Source of the DNA: Bartonella fuyuanensis
Lineage (GTDB): Bacteria > Pseudomonadota > Alphaproteobacteria > Rhizobiales > Rhizobiaceae
Length of the DNA stretch: 61,608 nucleotides
Direction: 5' to 3'
Assembly: GCF_014197255.1 (NCBI RefSeq)
Contig: NZ_JACIFE010000009.1
Span: 1-61,608, forward strand
Shown here: positions 31,499 to 40,745 of the stretch, piece after piece
Position numbering within the stretch: position 1 is the stretch's first letter
Layout: each line of letters opens with the position of its first letter
The notes under the pieces: generated by a model
Told to the model about the DNA's origin: nothing
The model's database searches: none
The model's input: the letters and a program-made list of their open reading frames with translations, nothing else
Position numbers and translations under genes: made by a program

Positions 31499-31912
31499 AT
31501 GATGGCGGAAACGATCGATAATATTATAGAAAACTTTTCGCTTTTAGATAATTGGGAAGATCGTTATCGTTACGTAATTGAGCTTGGCCATGAATTATCG
31601 CCTTTTCCAGAAAAAGCTCGAAATGATGCCCACAAAGTTCGTGGCTGTATTAGTCAAGTGTGGCTTTTATCTTCACGTAATAATTCAGAAGATCCAATAT
31701 TAACGTTTCAAGGTGATTCTGATTCTCACATTGTGCGTGGACTCATTTATATTCTTCTTGCTTTTTATTCAGGCAAAAAAGCCTCTGAAATTCGCAATAC
31801 CGATGCTCAATATCTCTTTGAAAAACTTGGATTAAACGAAAACCTTACACCACAAAGATCAAATGGTTTGAAATCAATGATTAAACGGATTCACGACGAA
31901 AGTTACATATAA
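31499..31912 (+). CDS. SufE family Fe-S assembly protein
   Basis: The 137-residue product has the SufE fold. The sulfur-accepting cysteine is in KVRGCISQVWL, followed by FQGDSDSHIVRGLIYILLAFYSGK. SufE relays sulfur from the cysteine desulfurase SufS to the SufBCD scaffold; the rest of the suf cluster is not in this window. Two adjacent ATG codons (31499 and 31502) could each be the start, with AGGA just upstream. Confidence 0.92.
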   Translation: MMAETIDNIIENFSLLDNWEDRYRYVIELGHELSPFPEKARNDAHKVRGCISQVWLLSSRNNSEDPILTFQGDSDSHIVRGLIYILLAFYSGKKASEIRNTDAQYLFEKLGLNENLTPQRSNGLKSMIKRIHDESYI

Positions 31913-32009
31913 TTCTCTTTTTAGAAAGATTGACCACACAAGCTTTATAGAAAACATATACACTAAAAAATCAACGTTATATATAAGACTATTTTTCAGC
32001 AAAACATGA

Positions 32010-32447
32010 TTATTTATTTTTTTTCCGTTTGCTTTTGCGTCCCAGTCCCATTTCTTTAGCTAAAGCTGACCGTGTTTTTGCATAATTAGGTGCTACCATA
32101 GGATAAGAACTGTCCAACTGCCATTTTTCACGATATTCCTCTGGCAACATTCCATAATGTGTCATAAGATGACGCTTTAAAGATTTAAATTTCTTTCCAT
32201 CTTCAAGGCAAATAAGATAATCAGGGAATACTGAACGCTTTGGATTAACAGCAGGTCTTTGTTTTTCAACTTCAACTTCTGTTAACTCTAGATTTCCTGC
32301 TTTACGAAAAGCAGCATGGACATCAGCAATTAAACTTGGCACTTCAGTCGGTCGAATAGAATTATTACTTACGTAGGCAGCAACAATATCAGCAACTAAT
32401 GTAATAACTAAATTGCTTTCAGTCTCTAAGACTGGACGATGTTCCAT
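32010..32447 (-). CDS. mucR: MucR/Ros family transcriptional regulator
   Basis: The 145-residue product matches the MucR family of zinc-finger regulators: YLICLEDGKKFKSLKRHLMT followed by HYGMLPEEYREKW and YPMVAPNYA. The first zinc-finger cysteine pair is C-x2-D, as in Brucella MucR, rather than C-x2-C. MucR binds AT-rich DNA, works much like H-NS, and controls virulence and envelope genes in relatives. The gene is followed by convergent sufE and preceded by a very AT-rich stretch where autoregulation would be expected. Confidence 0.95.
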   Translation of the reverse strand: MEHRPVLETESNLVITLVADIVAAYVSNNSIRPTEVPSLIADVHAAFRKAGNLELTEVEVEKQRPAVNPKRSVFPDYLICLEDGKKFKSLKRHLMTHYGMLPEEYREKWQLDSSYPMVAPNYAKTRSALAKEMGLGRKSKRKKNK

Positions 32448-33222
32448 TCTTGTTTCCTTTAATTAAAATCGAGTAATTCAAAATCGAGATCGTAGTGCAT
32501 ATACTCATGATATAAAGATTTCATGCACATGGGTTTCATATTGTACAAAAATCTTTTTTGTCAATTAAATTATTCTATAAAATTGCCAAAACACAAAAAA
32601 ATCAAATAAATACCTATTTTTTGTCATAATATTCAATAAGAAAAAAGAAATTCTTACATGTTAAAAGATAGTTTTATTCTATAAACTATTCTACATAACA
32701 TACAATACATTGAAAATATAGTTACGTAAAGTATAACTTTAAATCTTATCTTAAGAATATAAAAATAGGAAATATTAAGTATATAAAGTATAGTATATAA
32801 ATTTAATATTTTTAAATAAATTTTAAAATTATTTTTATATTTTATAATTTATAAATTTTAATAATAAAAATATTTACATATTATATATAATAATTTACAA
32901 TTATTTATTAAATGTGACATGTAATATTTTTATTTTCATGATATAATGATAAAAATTTATATATATTTATACTGTTTTAAAAAATCAGTTATTTTTCTTA
33001 TAATTTAATTATCTTACCAATAACTTCTATTATAAAAGTGGTATTATCTGTCTAAAAAACAATAGCTGTGATATGTAATGAACAGAAAGATGTTCATTGT
33101 AAAATTATCATCGCACCATTTTTAAAAATGAGTAGAGCATATAAATTTTTGCACTTGCATCCATAATTATGATTCTAAACATATAAAGGAAGCTATTAAC
33201 ATTAACATATTTTAATATAGGA
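32448..33222. promoter_or_regulatory. Extremely AT-rich region between mucR and ptrB
   Basis: About 775 bp, in its central part (about 32,700-32,960) almost only A and T, between divergent starts. No gene was found. Such DNA is the preferred target of MucR-type and H-NS-like proteins, so binding by the adjacent MucR is a reasonable inference. Confidence 0.35.
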
Positions 33223-33228
33223 TTGTGT

Positions 33229-35328
33229 ATGACTCGCCCTTTTATAATTCCTCCGAAAGCATCTAGAATCACTCATAAGGAAATATATCACGGTATTTTT
33301 CGTGATGATCCCTATCATTGGTTACGTGCGTCTAATTGGCAAGATGTGTTGAAAAATCCTAACTGTCTTGATTCAAAGATTCGATATCATCTCGAAAAAG
33401 AAAACGCTTATCAAGCGGCCCAAATGGCTGATACAAAACCATTACAAGATTTGCTTTTTACTGAAATGAAAAACAGGATCCAAGAGAATGATAGTTCCGT
33501 TCCTATAAAAAATGGACCTTTTGCTTACGGATTTTCTTATGTTACCGGAGGGCAACAACCACATTATTTTCGTACTCTAAGGAATGGTGAAGAAAAACAT
33601 GTTTATCTTAATGGTGATCTTTTAGCTGAAGGTAAAGAATATTTCAATTTTGGTTCAGTTCAAGAATCTCCTGATCATAAATATGTTGTATGGACTTATG
33701 ACGATAAAGGATCAGAATTTTATACAGCTAAAATTCGTAATTTAGAAACATTATCTGATTGTATGGATACTGTTACTGATACATCCGGACAGATTGTGTG
33801 GGATGCTCAAGCTGAGGGTTTTTTCTATACAAAAATGGATGAAAATCATCGACCTTCAGAGCTTTATTATCATCGCTTAAATACTGATCAATCGCAAGAT
33901 AAGCTTATTTTTCGTGAAAATGATCCAGGTTTTTTCTTAGATGTAAGAGGCTCTAAGCTTCATGATGTTATTTATATTGATATTCATGATCATGAAACGT
34001 CAGAGATTTGGTTAATTCCTGCTGAAGTACCTCTTAGTGTTCCTCAATGTGTACGCAAACGGCAAAAAGGTGTTAAATATTCACTTACAGAAGGTGGCGA
34101 TATCTTTTATATTCTTACCAATTTAGATAATGCAAAGGACTTTAAAGTTATGGTTGCTCCGTCTGCAGCTCCGCAATCAGAAAATTGGTCGGAACTTGTG
34201 CCACATCAGCTTGGACGCTTGATACTATTCCATGATGCGTATCAAGATTTTCTTATCTGGCTCGAACGCTTTGAGGGGCTTCCTCAGATAAAAATTATGG
34301 AGCGTACCACCAAAAAAATTCGTTCCATTTCTTTTCCAGAAGAGGCATATTCTTTAGAATTACAAGGTGCGGCAGAATATGATAGCCCAACTATTCGTTT
34401 TTCCTATTCATCTATGACAACACCTGATCAAGTTTTTGATTATGAAATAAAAAGCCGCAAACAAATTCTTTTAAAAACACAAATAATTCCTTCTGGTCAT
34501 AATAAAGATGAATATATAACGCGACGTATTATGGTTTCTACAGATGATGGTGAGAAAATTCCCATCTCACTTTTATATCATAAAACCACTTCGCTCAATG
34601 GTAGTGCACCCTGTCTACTTTATGGTTACGGTGCTTATGGTATCTCTATTCCTGCCAGTTTCAATAGCAATGTACTTTCTTTGGTAAATAGAGGTTTTAT
34701 TTATGCCATTGCCCATATTCGTGGGGGGAAGGAAAAGGGTGTTGAATGGTATGAAAAAGGAAAACATCTTTTTAAATATAACACATTTACAGATTTTATT
34801 GCTTGTGGACGCTATCTGGTCAACAATAAATTTACAGCTCATGATCGGCTTGTTGCGTATGGTGGTTCGGCAGGAGGTATGTTGATGGGTACTATTGCTA
34901 ACATAGCTCCACAGGATTTTGCTGGAATTGTAGCCAATGTGCCTTTTGTTGATGTTTTAACCACGATGTTAGACGCTTCCTTACCACTAACACCCCCTGA
35001 ATGGTCCGAATGGGGAAATCCTCTTGAATCACAAGAAGATTATAATCTTATAGCTTCTTATTCTCCTTATGATAATATCAGAGCGCAAAAATACCCCCCT
35101 ATGCTTGTGATAGCAGGATTAACCGATCCTCGTGTAACCTATTGGGAGCCTGCAAAATGGGTAGCCAAATTGCGTGAATTTAAAACAGATGATAATGCGA
35201 TTTTATTACGTATTAATATGGATTCAGGCCATGCTGGTGCGGCTGGACGTTTTTCAAAGCTAAAAGAAGCTGCCTATATCTATGCATATATTCTAAAGAT
35301 AATAAGAAAAACCGCGGTTAATCTATAA
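33229..35328 (+). CDS. ptrB: Oligopeptidase B (prolyl oligopeptidase family S9A)
   Basis: The 699-residue serine peptidase cleaves short peptides after basic residues. The N-terminal propeller domain (about 1-420) has the family opening DPYHWLRASNW. The C-terminal alpha/beta hydrolase carries the nucleophile serine in AYGGSAGGMLMG, the catalytic aspartate near GLTDPRVTYWEPAKW, and the histidine in MDSGHAGAAGRF. The start is set at the ATG at 33229, which begins MTRPF; a TTG two codons upstream is also in frame. It is a single gene ending at a strong terminator. Confidence 0.93.
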   Translation: MTRPFIIPPKASRITHKEIYHGIFRDDPYHWLRASNWQDVLKNPNCLDSKIRYHLEKENAYQAAQMADTKPLQDLLFTEMKNRIQENDSSVPIKNGPFAYGFSYVTGGQQPHYFRTLRNGEEKHVYLNGDLLAEGKEYFNFGSVQESPDHKYVVWTYDDKGSEFYTAKIRNLETLSDCMDTVTDTSGQIVWDAQAEGFFYTKMDENHRPSELYYHRLNTDQSQDKLIFRENDPGFFLDVRGSKLHDVIYIDIHDHETSEIWLIPAEVPLSVPQCVRKRQKGVKYSLTEGGDIFYILTNLDNAKDFKVMVAPSAAPQSENWSELVPHQLGRLILFHDAYQDFLIWLERFEGLPQIKIMERTTKKIRSISFPEEAYSLELQGAAEYDSPTIRFSYSSMTTPDQVFDYEIKSRKQILLKTQIIPSGHNKDEYITRRIMVSTDDGEKIPISLLYHKTTSLNGSAPCLLYGYGAYGISIPASFNSNVLSLVNRGFIYAIAHIRGGKEKGVEWYEKGKHLFKYNTFTDFIACGRYLVNNKFTAHDRLVAYGGSAGGMLMGTIANIAPQDFAGIVANVPFVDVLTTMLDASLPLTPPEWSEWGNPLESQEDYNLIASYSPYDNIRAQKYPPMLVIAGLTDPRVTYWEPAKWVAKLREFKTDDNAILLRINMDSGHAGAAGRFSKLKEAAYIYAYILKIIRKTAVNL

Positions 35329-35340
35329 TACCTCTATTTT

Positions 35341-35375
35341 AAAGTCCCTATAATTCATTGGATTATAGGGACTTT
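35341..35375. terminator. Bidirectional terminator between ptrB and sodB
   Basis: A perfect 14-bp stem AAAGTCCCTATAAT / ATTATAGGGACTTT surrounds a 7-base loop. It lies 12 bp after the ptrB stop and 27 bp before the end of the convergent sodB gene. A- and T-rich flanks on both sides fit termination from either direction. Confidence 0.85.
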
Positions 35376-35402
35376 TAGATATTTAAAAATCATTTAGTTA
35401 GC

Positions 35403-36005
35403 TTACAATCCACAATCTTCATAAAGTTCCAAAACATAATCCCAATTAATCAAATGATCCACGAAAGCTTCAAGATATTTTTGGCGAGCATTGCGGTAAT
35501 CAATGTAATAGGAATGTTCCCATACATCAACACCTAGAATAGCTTGTGCATCATGAACCAAAGGATTCTCACCATTAGGTGTTTTCATAATTTTAAGTTT
35601 GCCATCTTTGACAACAACCCACGTCCACCCAGAACCAAATTGAGCACTAGCAGTAGCAATAAAATTAGCACGGAATTTGTCATAGCCACCTAAATCAGAT
35701 TCAATAGCTTTTGCTAGTTTTTCAGGCAGTTTTTGACCACCCCCATTTTTTTTCATCCAAAGCCAAAAATGATTATGGTTGTAGCATTGCGCAGCATTAT
35801 TAAACAAACCAATATTTTTTCCAAAACTTTTTTTAACAATCTCTTCAAGGCTTTCGTTTTCCAATCCTAGGTCTTTTATAAAGTTGTTGGTATTAGTAAG
35901 ATAAGCAAGATGATGCTTATCATGATGATATTCAAGCGTTTCTCGTGACATGTAGGGTGAAAGAGCATCGTAATCATAAGGCAATGCAGCCAATTCAAAA
36001 GCCAT
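35403..36005 (-). CDS. sodB: Superoxide dismutase (Fe/Mn family)
   Basis: The 200-residue product dismutates superoxide in the cytosol. The metal ligands are seen in LEYHHDKHHLAYL, NHNHFWLWM and DVWEHSYYIDYRN, and FGSGWTWVVV is intact. Iron is the usual cofactor for this alphaproteobacterial type, but the metal cannot be settled from sequence. A GAGGAGATT ribosome-binding site precedes the ATG. It is a single gene. Confidence 0.96.
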   Translation of the reverse strand: MAFELAALPYDYDALSPYMSRETLEYHHDKHHLAYLTNTNNFIKDLGLENESLEEIVKKSFGKNIGLFNNAAQCYNHNHFWLWMKKNGGGQKLPEKLAKAIESDLGGYDKFRANFIATASAQFGSGWTWVVVKDGKLKIMKTPNGENPLVHDAQAILGVDVWEHSYYIDYRNARQKYLEAFVDHLINWDYVLELYEDCGL

Positions 36006-36700
36006 TTAAAATCTCCTCGATTCGAATTATTAAGCACCCAATTTGCCATTTACAACACCTAAAAGCAAATGTTGAATGTTCATTTGTAATAATTAATTTT
36101 AGTGGCTCTACTTTTAAAAAGGAGCTTTAGAATTTTTACATCTATGAATGGGTAAAGATATTGTTACCTTTTGAATAAAAAATAAATGGAGATGGTTATC
36201 ATTCCTTGTTTTTTGTGATTCAGAATGTTTTTAAAATATGACACAAGTTGTTATTAATTTTTGCAAAACTTTTCCAATCTATTGGTATGGTACATCATAG
36301 TGTTTGTCACAGAATGTTGAGGGACAATTTTCTATGCACTTAATTCTATTTCATAAACGCATAAGGTTTTCTGCTCTTTCTATTTTAATTGAGTAAAATG
36401 AGATTTGAATATACCAAGAAAAGTGAAGCAGATGCTAAGTTATTAAAAATAGAATAAACTACAAGTCTTTCATTTTATGTTCCTAGAAAATTAATAAAAG
36501 GGCAAAATAACTGATGGATAGTTGCTAATTTTGTTATAAGATGTAATTGTATTTCAGTTTTTTCTGCGAATTTGGATCGAGGCAATACTATATAAGATTC
36601 AGAAACTTTATGATAAAAAAGTAAGCTCTTTGATTTTCAGATGTTGCGTCCAGTCGCAGGAATCGCTATAAGAGGCAAAAACCTTTGAAAGGTGTGTTTT
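36006..36700. other. Intergenic region upstream of tRNA-Gln
   Basis: About 690 bp without a supportable gene. It contains the sodB promoter side and the tRNA promoter. Confidence 0.35.
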
Positions 36701-36775
36701 TGGGGTATAGCCAAGCGGTAAGGCACCGGTTTTTGGTACCGGCATTCCCTGGTTCGAATCCAGGTACCCCAGCCA
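36701..36775 (+). tRNA. tRNA-Gln (anticodon UUG)
   Basis: A 75-base cloverleaf includes an encoded CCA. The acceptor stem is TGGGGTA/TACCCCA with discriminator G, the D arm is GCCAAGCGGTAAGGC, the anticodon stem ACCGG/CCGGT-type surrounds the loop TTTTGGT with anticodon TTG, and the T arm CCTGG-TTCGAAT-CCAGG is perfect. It borders the decayed RTX secretion operon, so its 3' end may have served as an integration site; no duplicated 3' end was found in the window. Confidence 0.97.
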
Positions 36776-36804
36776 GTGTTTAGTAAAATTAGTCAATTAG
36801 CAAC

Positions 36805-36901
36805 TTGAGAGTGGGTTAAGACTCTTAATACTGTTTAAGGAGGTGATTCTTGTTGGATTTTGTAATCCGGAAAATGTTCCTCCGTAGCTAGAGTGACTCT
36901 A
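36805..36901 (+). ncRNA. Cluster of four hairpins downstream of tRNA-Gln
   Basis: Within 100 bp there are TTGAGAGT/ACTCTTAA (36805-36828), outer GGAGG/CCTCC (36839-36843 and 36879-36883) enclosing GGATT-TTGT-AATCC (36855-36868), and TAGAGT-G-ACTCTA (36889-36901). This could be a processing/termination structure for the tRNA transcript or a small structured RNA. There is no direct evidence of transcription. Confidence 0.3.
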
Positions 36902-36987
36902 AAATGTAAGGTTTTCTTTTATTATCATTAATAAAATAATCATTTTTAGAAGTTTTTCTCTATTTCAATGAGTTTACAAAAATTATA

Positions 36988-37449
36988 TTAGATAGTTTTT
37001 GTGCTCTATAGCAACACCAGCGGGTAATTTTTCTGATCTCACCGTCTTTATTGCGTCAGCCAGCATAACAATAATGTTAATAAGGAAATACATGTTGTTG
37101 CATAGCATGTACAATATGAGCAATATGGCCATAGGGTGCTACATAATCAATGAACCACATGTACTTTCCACTCTGCCAATCAACATTGGACAAAAGTTCT
37201 CCTTTTTCAAGCATAGATTGGTAATTTTTTTCATCTAAAAAAACTCATGTGGTAAAGGCGCAAAATTCTCCATGCTCATTTTATAAAGCTTGTGTTGCCC
37301 AGTCTATAAGGCTGGTTTTAAGTTTTGTTCAATATCCCAAATTTGCCAGCGACGGTGTAGAGGAGCTTGAAGCATTAAAACGACCATGGGGACCCCAAAG
37401 CCGTAATTGAATCTAAGAGAGATGGTGCTGGATTTTCATTTATAGACAT
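36988..37449 (-). pseudogene. HlyC-like toxin-activating lysine acyltransferase remnant
   Basis: On the minus strand, an ATG at 37449 opens MSINENPAPSLLDSITALG. After a frameshift it reads LQAPLHRRWQIWDIEQNLKP, then ALYKMSMENFAPLPHEFF, then WQSGKYMWFIDYVAPYGHIA, and ends DAIKTVRSEKLPAGVAIE before TAA (36988-36990). The histidine-containing SPLHRRW-like N-terminal block and the W-x-x-x-x-x-W-x-x-D-x-x-A-P-x-G block are hallmarks of the HlyC/RtxC family, which fatty-acylates lysines of RTX toxins. At least three frame changes make it non-functional. It is the third gene of a former hlyB-hlyD-hlyC operon. Confidence 0.8.
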
Positions 37450-38770
37450 TATCTTTTCTTTAAAGATTGTTCTAAAATTTTTGTAATAGGTTCAAAGAAA
37501 TAAGGCGTCGTTTTGAAGGAATGATATCAGCTGTCATGGTTATGACAGGGATAAATTTAAGTTCTTGATGATTAAAAGTGATATGATCTTAGTCTATTTT
37601 GATTAAAACAGCATAAGCACCATTAATTTCTTGCTCATAGCGAGCTGTTGCACTTACATTTAAATTGTATTGTATATAACGCCATAGCGTTTAGGTGGAA
37701 AGGCAGAAAATTTTACGTAAACACGTTGGCCTTTTTTTTAAAACCAATATCTCGATTATTAAAAAACGTTTCAACAATGAGTCCCCTTGAGCCCCGGATA
37801 ATACGCATGAGTGTTTTCCCAGCTTCTACAAAGCTACCCAACATGTGAATACTTAAATCGTCAATGCGTCTATCAACAGGTGCGTACAGTGATAAATGGT
37901 CAAGACGATATTGGCCGCTGTCAAGTTTGGCTTTTAATCTTTGCAAAGAGAGTTCTGTTTCACGAGAAAGCTGCCGATTGTGGGTGTTTTCATCAGAAAT
38001 AAGACTTTGTCTTTGCTGGCGGAGTGTTTCTATTCCAGCGTTGTTTTCTTCCCAACGTCTTTTCTTGGCTAAAATTTCATGTTTTACATTTTTTTAAGTC
38101 ATGTAAACGTTCTGAAATTAAAGAAAGTTGCTGATGACTTTTGTTTCCATCAGGTTTTGGGCAGCTTTGAGTTTTTCTTAGCTTAATTATGGATCATTTT
38201 GTAATTTGTCCAATTGCGCATATAGAATCGCACCGCTGTGTGCAATGCGGTCAGCCTGAGTTTTCAGTGTTTTTACTTTATCTTGTAGCGATTGAAGAGG
38301 TGCACTGATGAATTTTTCTTTATCCATTTCGTTGTATTGCTGCTGGAGGAAGAAATTTGTAAATAAGAAATCCCTTTGGTTACAAAATCCTCATCTAAAG
38401 GATCTCGTTCATTCAATGCAGTGAAAATAGCAGTGGCAATTTATACTTGCAGGGTTTGTTGGGCAATATCTGCTTGGGTACGTGCGCACTCATTTAAGGT
38501 TTCGCGTGGATCTAATTGAATAAAAAGATCGCTTTGATGAACAAATTGATATTATTTTACAAGAACTTACTCAATGTGTCTTGTCTTTTGCGCTTGCACC
38601 AGCTGGATATAGACGGTGGGAATAGTTTCTCCTTGTTTCTGTGCGAAAATCTCTTTTTTTGAGATGAAGTTACTAATTACAATAAAGGGAAATAAGACGA
38701 TTAAAACAGTATCTACCATATGAAGTGTTGGCGATAAAGGATGCAAATGGGGAGCCTTATCTGCTTTTTT
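37449..38770 (-). pseudogene. HlyD-like type I secretion adaptor remnant
   Basis: Minus-strand segments match the membrane-fusion (adaptor) protein of type I secretion. Near the start is a hydrophobic anchor (TVLIVLFPFIVISNFISKKE). Later comes LKAKLDSGQYRLDHLSLYAP with VDRRIDDLSIHMLGSFVEAG (lipoyl/barrel region, 37713-37946). The C-terminus is VMTMTADIIPSKRRL and PITKILEQSLKKR, ending in TAA at 37449-37451. That stop shares a base with the hlyC-like ATG (TAATG), a relic of translational coupling. Many stops and shifts interrupt the roughly 430-codon gene. Confidence 0.8.
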
Positions 38771-38789
38771 GCCGCCCGATCATAGAAAT

Positions 38790-40130
38790 TTAATACGGTT
38801 GCATACTTAAGAAAAAAACGCGTTTGTGCGTAATAACGAAAACAATACGATCTTGCGAAAGCTTGTATAAATGTTCAACAATTTGTGCATTGGTCGTCTC
38901 ATCCAATGCGGAAGTATGTTTATCCAAGGTAAGAAGTTGCGGCTCTATCAGAAAAAAACAAGCCAATGCTAAGCGTTGGCATTGCCCACCTGATAAAAAG
39001 CCACTTTGTTCACCTACTTGAGTATTTAGTCCTAGAGGTAATTGAGAGAACAAATCATGGGAACCACTAACATATAGTGCAGCGCTGATTTCATCTTTAG
39101 TGGCATCTGATTTGGCAAGAAGCATATTCTCAAGAATAGTTCTGGAAAAAAGGCAAGGATTTTGGGGAAAATCTGCGATTGTTTTACGAATGTTACGGAT
39201 ATCAAAATTCTGTAAAGATTGGTTGTTAATCAATATTTGTCCACTTGTTAAAAAATAGAGACTACAGATCAGTTGAGCGAAAGTTGATTTTCCATATCCT
39301 GGAGGACCAAGAAACATAATAAGTTTACCAGGTTGTAAACAGATATTAAGATGATTGATAATGAACTTATCACCATAAGAAAAACAGATATCTCTAGCTT
39401 CAAGATGGGGTATGGTGGTGAGTTGAAGGGATGGCTTTTCTTTTTCCCATTCTGAAGGGGAGTTCAGAATATCACCCAAGCGAAGACGAGAAATTTTTAA
39501 ATGCTGCCATTCTTTCCATAATAGAAACAAGGCTTAAGATAGGAGCAGAAACATTGTCAGAAAGAAGATAAAAGGCAATAAGTTGCCCTAATGTAATCTG
39601 GTTTTGCAGTATTGCTTGAGTCCGAAACAAATATGATAAAAATAGTAAAAAGTTTACTAAAAATATGACTTAATGTTCCATTCAAGAGATGAAATTTACT
39701 GATTGTGAGGCTTTGATCTAGATTGCCGACTAAAGTTTCGTGCATACGCATCGTATGCATTGGTTTTTTACATGTGCTTTGATAGCGTCAAGATTGGTAA
39801 AGCTTTCTAATAAGGCGTGATTGATGGGCGGATTGCAGGGTAAATGCACGGCGTAGTTGATAGCGTCAAGAGGCGAAAACTAATGCTAAAGAGCTCTTTT
39901 GCAAGGGTAAAATTATAAGGACAATGAAGGTAAATTTCAGACTAATGGAAAAGAGTGTTGCGAGATGAATAATGGTAAAAAGAACCTTCAGTACAGTTGT
40001 TGCAATGGTTCTCGTTTAAAAAATATGAATTGTATCAACTTCTCCAATACACGTAAATAATTCCCCCATTTGCCAATTGCACAAAACAGACAAAGAAAGA
40101 CTTAAACAGATGATTATAGCAGCGGGTAGT
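38790..40130 (-). pseudogene. HlyB-like type I secretion ABC transporter remnant
   Basis: The nucleotide-binding half (38790-39530) is still open for 246 codons: Walker A GPPGYGKST, Q-loop DFPQNPCLF, signature LSGGQCQRLALA and H-loop ITHK. The Walker B region reads LLTLDKHTSALD, with DEP replaced by DKH, so the catalytic glutamate is lost. The membrane half survives only as broken frames: VDTIHIF, TRTIATTVLKVLFTIIHLAT, LIILPLQKSSLALVF and HQSRLIRKLYQS. The N-terminal part is missing. It was the first gene of the former operon. Confidence 0.82.
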
Positions 40131-40745
40131 GGAATTGGTTTTAGTCTTAGTTACGGTGTTGGGGGATTTGTGGAAATAGGTTAAAAGTATAATGCATGCT
40201 GTTAATTTATAATATTAATAAATATTTCTATAAATGTTAGTATAATATAATTTATTATATGTTAATTTGAAATTTTATCTTTCATTATTATTTATTTTTA
40301 CCAATTACAAATATAATATTATATAGATAAAACTAATTTTATATAATTATATTATTTGTATTTTTATTATAAAATGTTTTAGTTATTATTAATATTTATA
40401 TATTTTAATTTATTGTAAATATAATTTTTTATGAAAAAATTCTATAAATTTAATTTAAATAATAGAATATTAAATATATAAAATTAAATTATAGTAATAT
40501 TTTAATTATTACAATATATTAAATCTAGTATTTAAAAAATGTTTACTGATTACAGTTAGACAGAGTCTTTAATATCAGCATTAGCATGAAAATTTCTGTT
40601 TTTTATTTCCTATTTTTTAATCTTTTTAATTATTTCAAATATGGGCTGTTTTGATATTATTGTCTTTTGTAGAAGAATTATCAGTTTATATTTATTGAAA
40701 AATAAGCAATTTTTATGCAATAAAGCGCCTTATCTCTCTTGATTG
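40131..40745. other. Extremely AT-rich region upstream of dead T1SS operon
   Basis: About 600 bp, nearly pure A and T in 40200-40540. No recognisable part of an RTX toxin or of the missing transporter N-terminus was found. It may mark the edge of the acquired segment. Confidence 0.35.

Noticed and set aside
36608-36796. A 62-codon minus-strand ORF over the tRNA-Gln gene
   Set aside because: It is the antisense of the tRNA, and the apparent protein arises from the tRNA sequence.
36836-36848. AAGGAGGTGATTC, which resembles a 16S rRNA 3' end
   Set aside because: No other rRNA sequence is nearby. The match is short and part of the hairpin cluster.
36999-38097. Several plus-strand ORFs of 60-80 codons across the hlyC/hlyD region
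   Set aside because: They are antisense shadows of the minus-strand pseudogenes, whose family motifs are clear.
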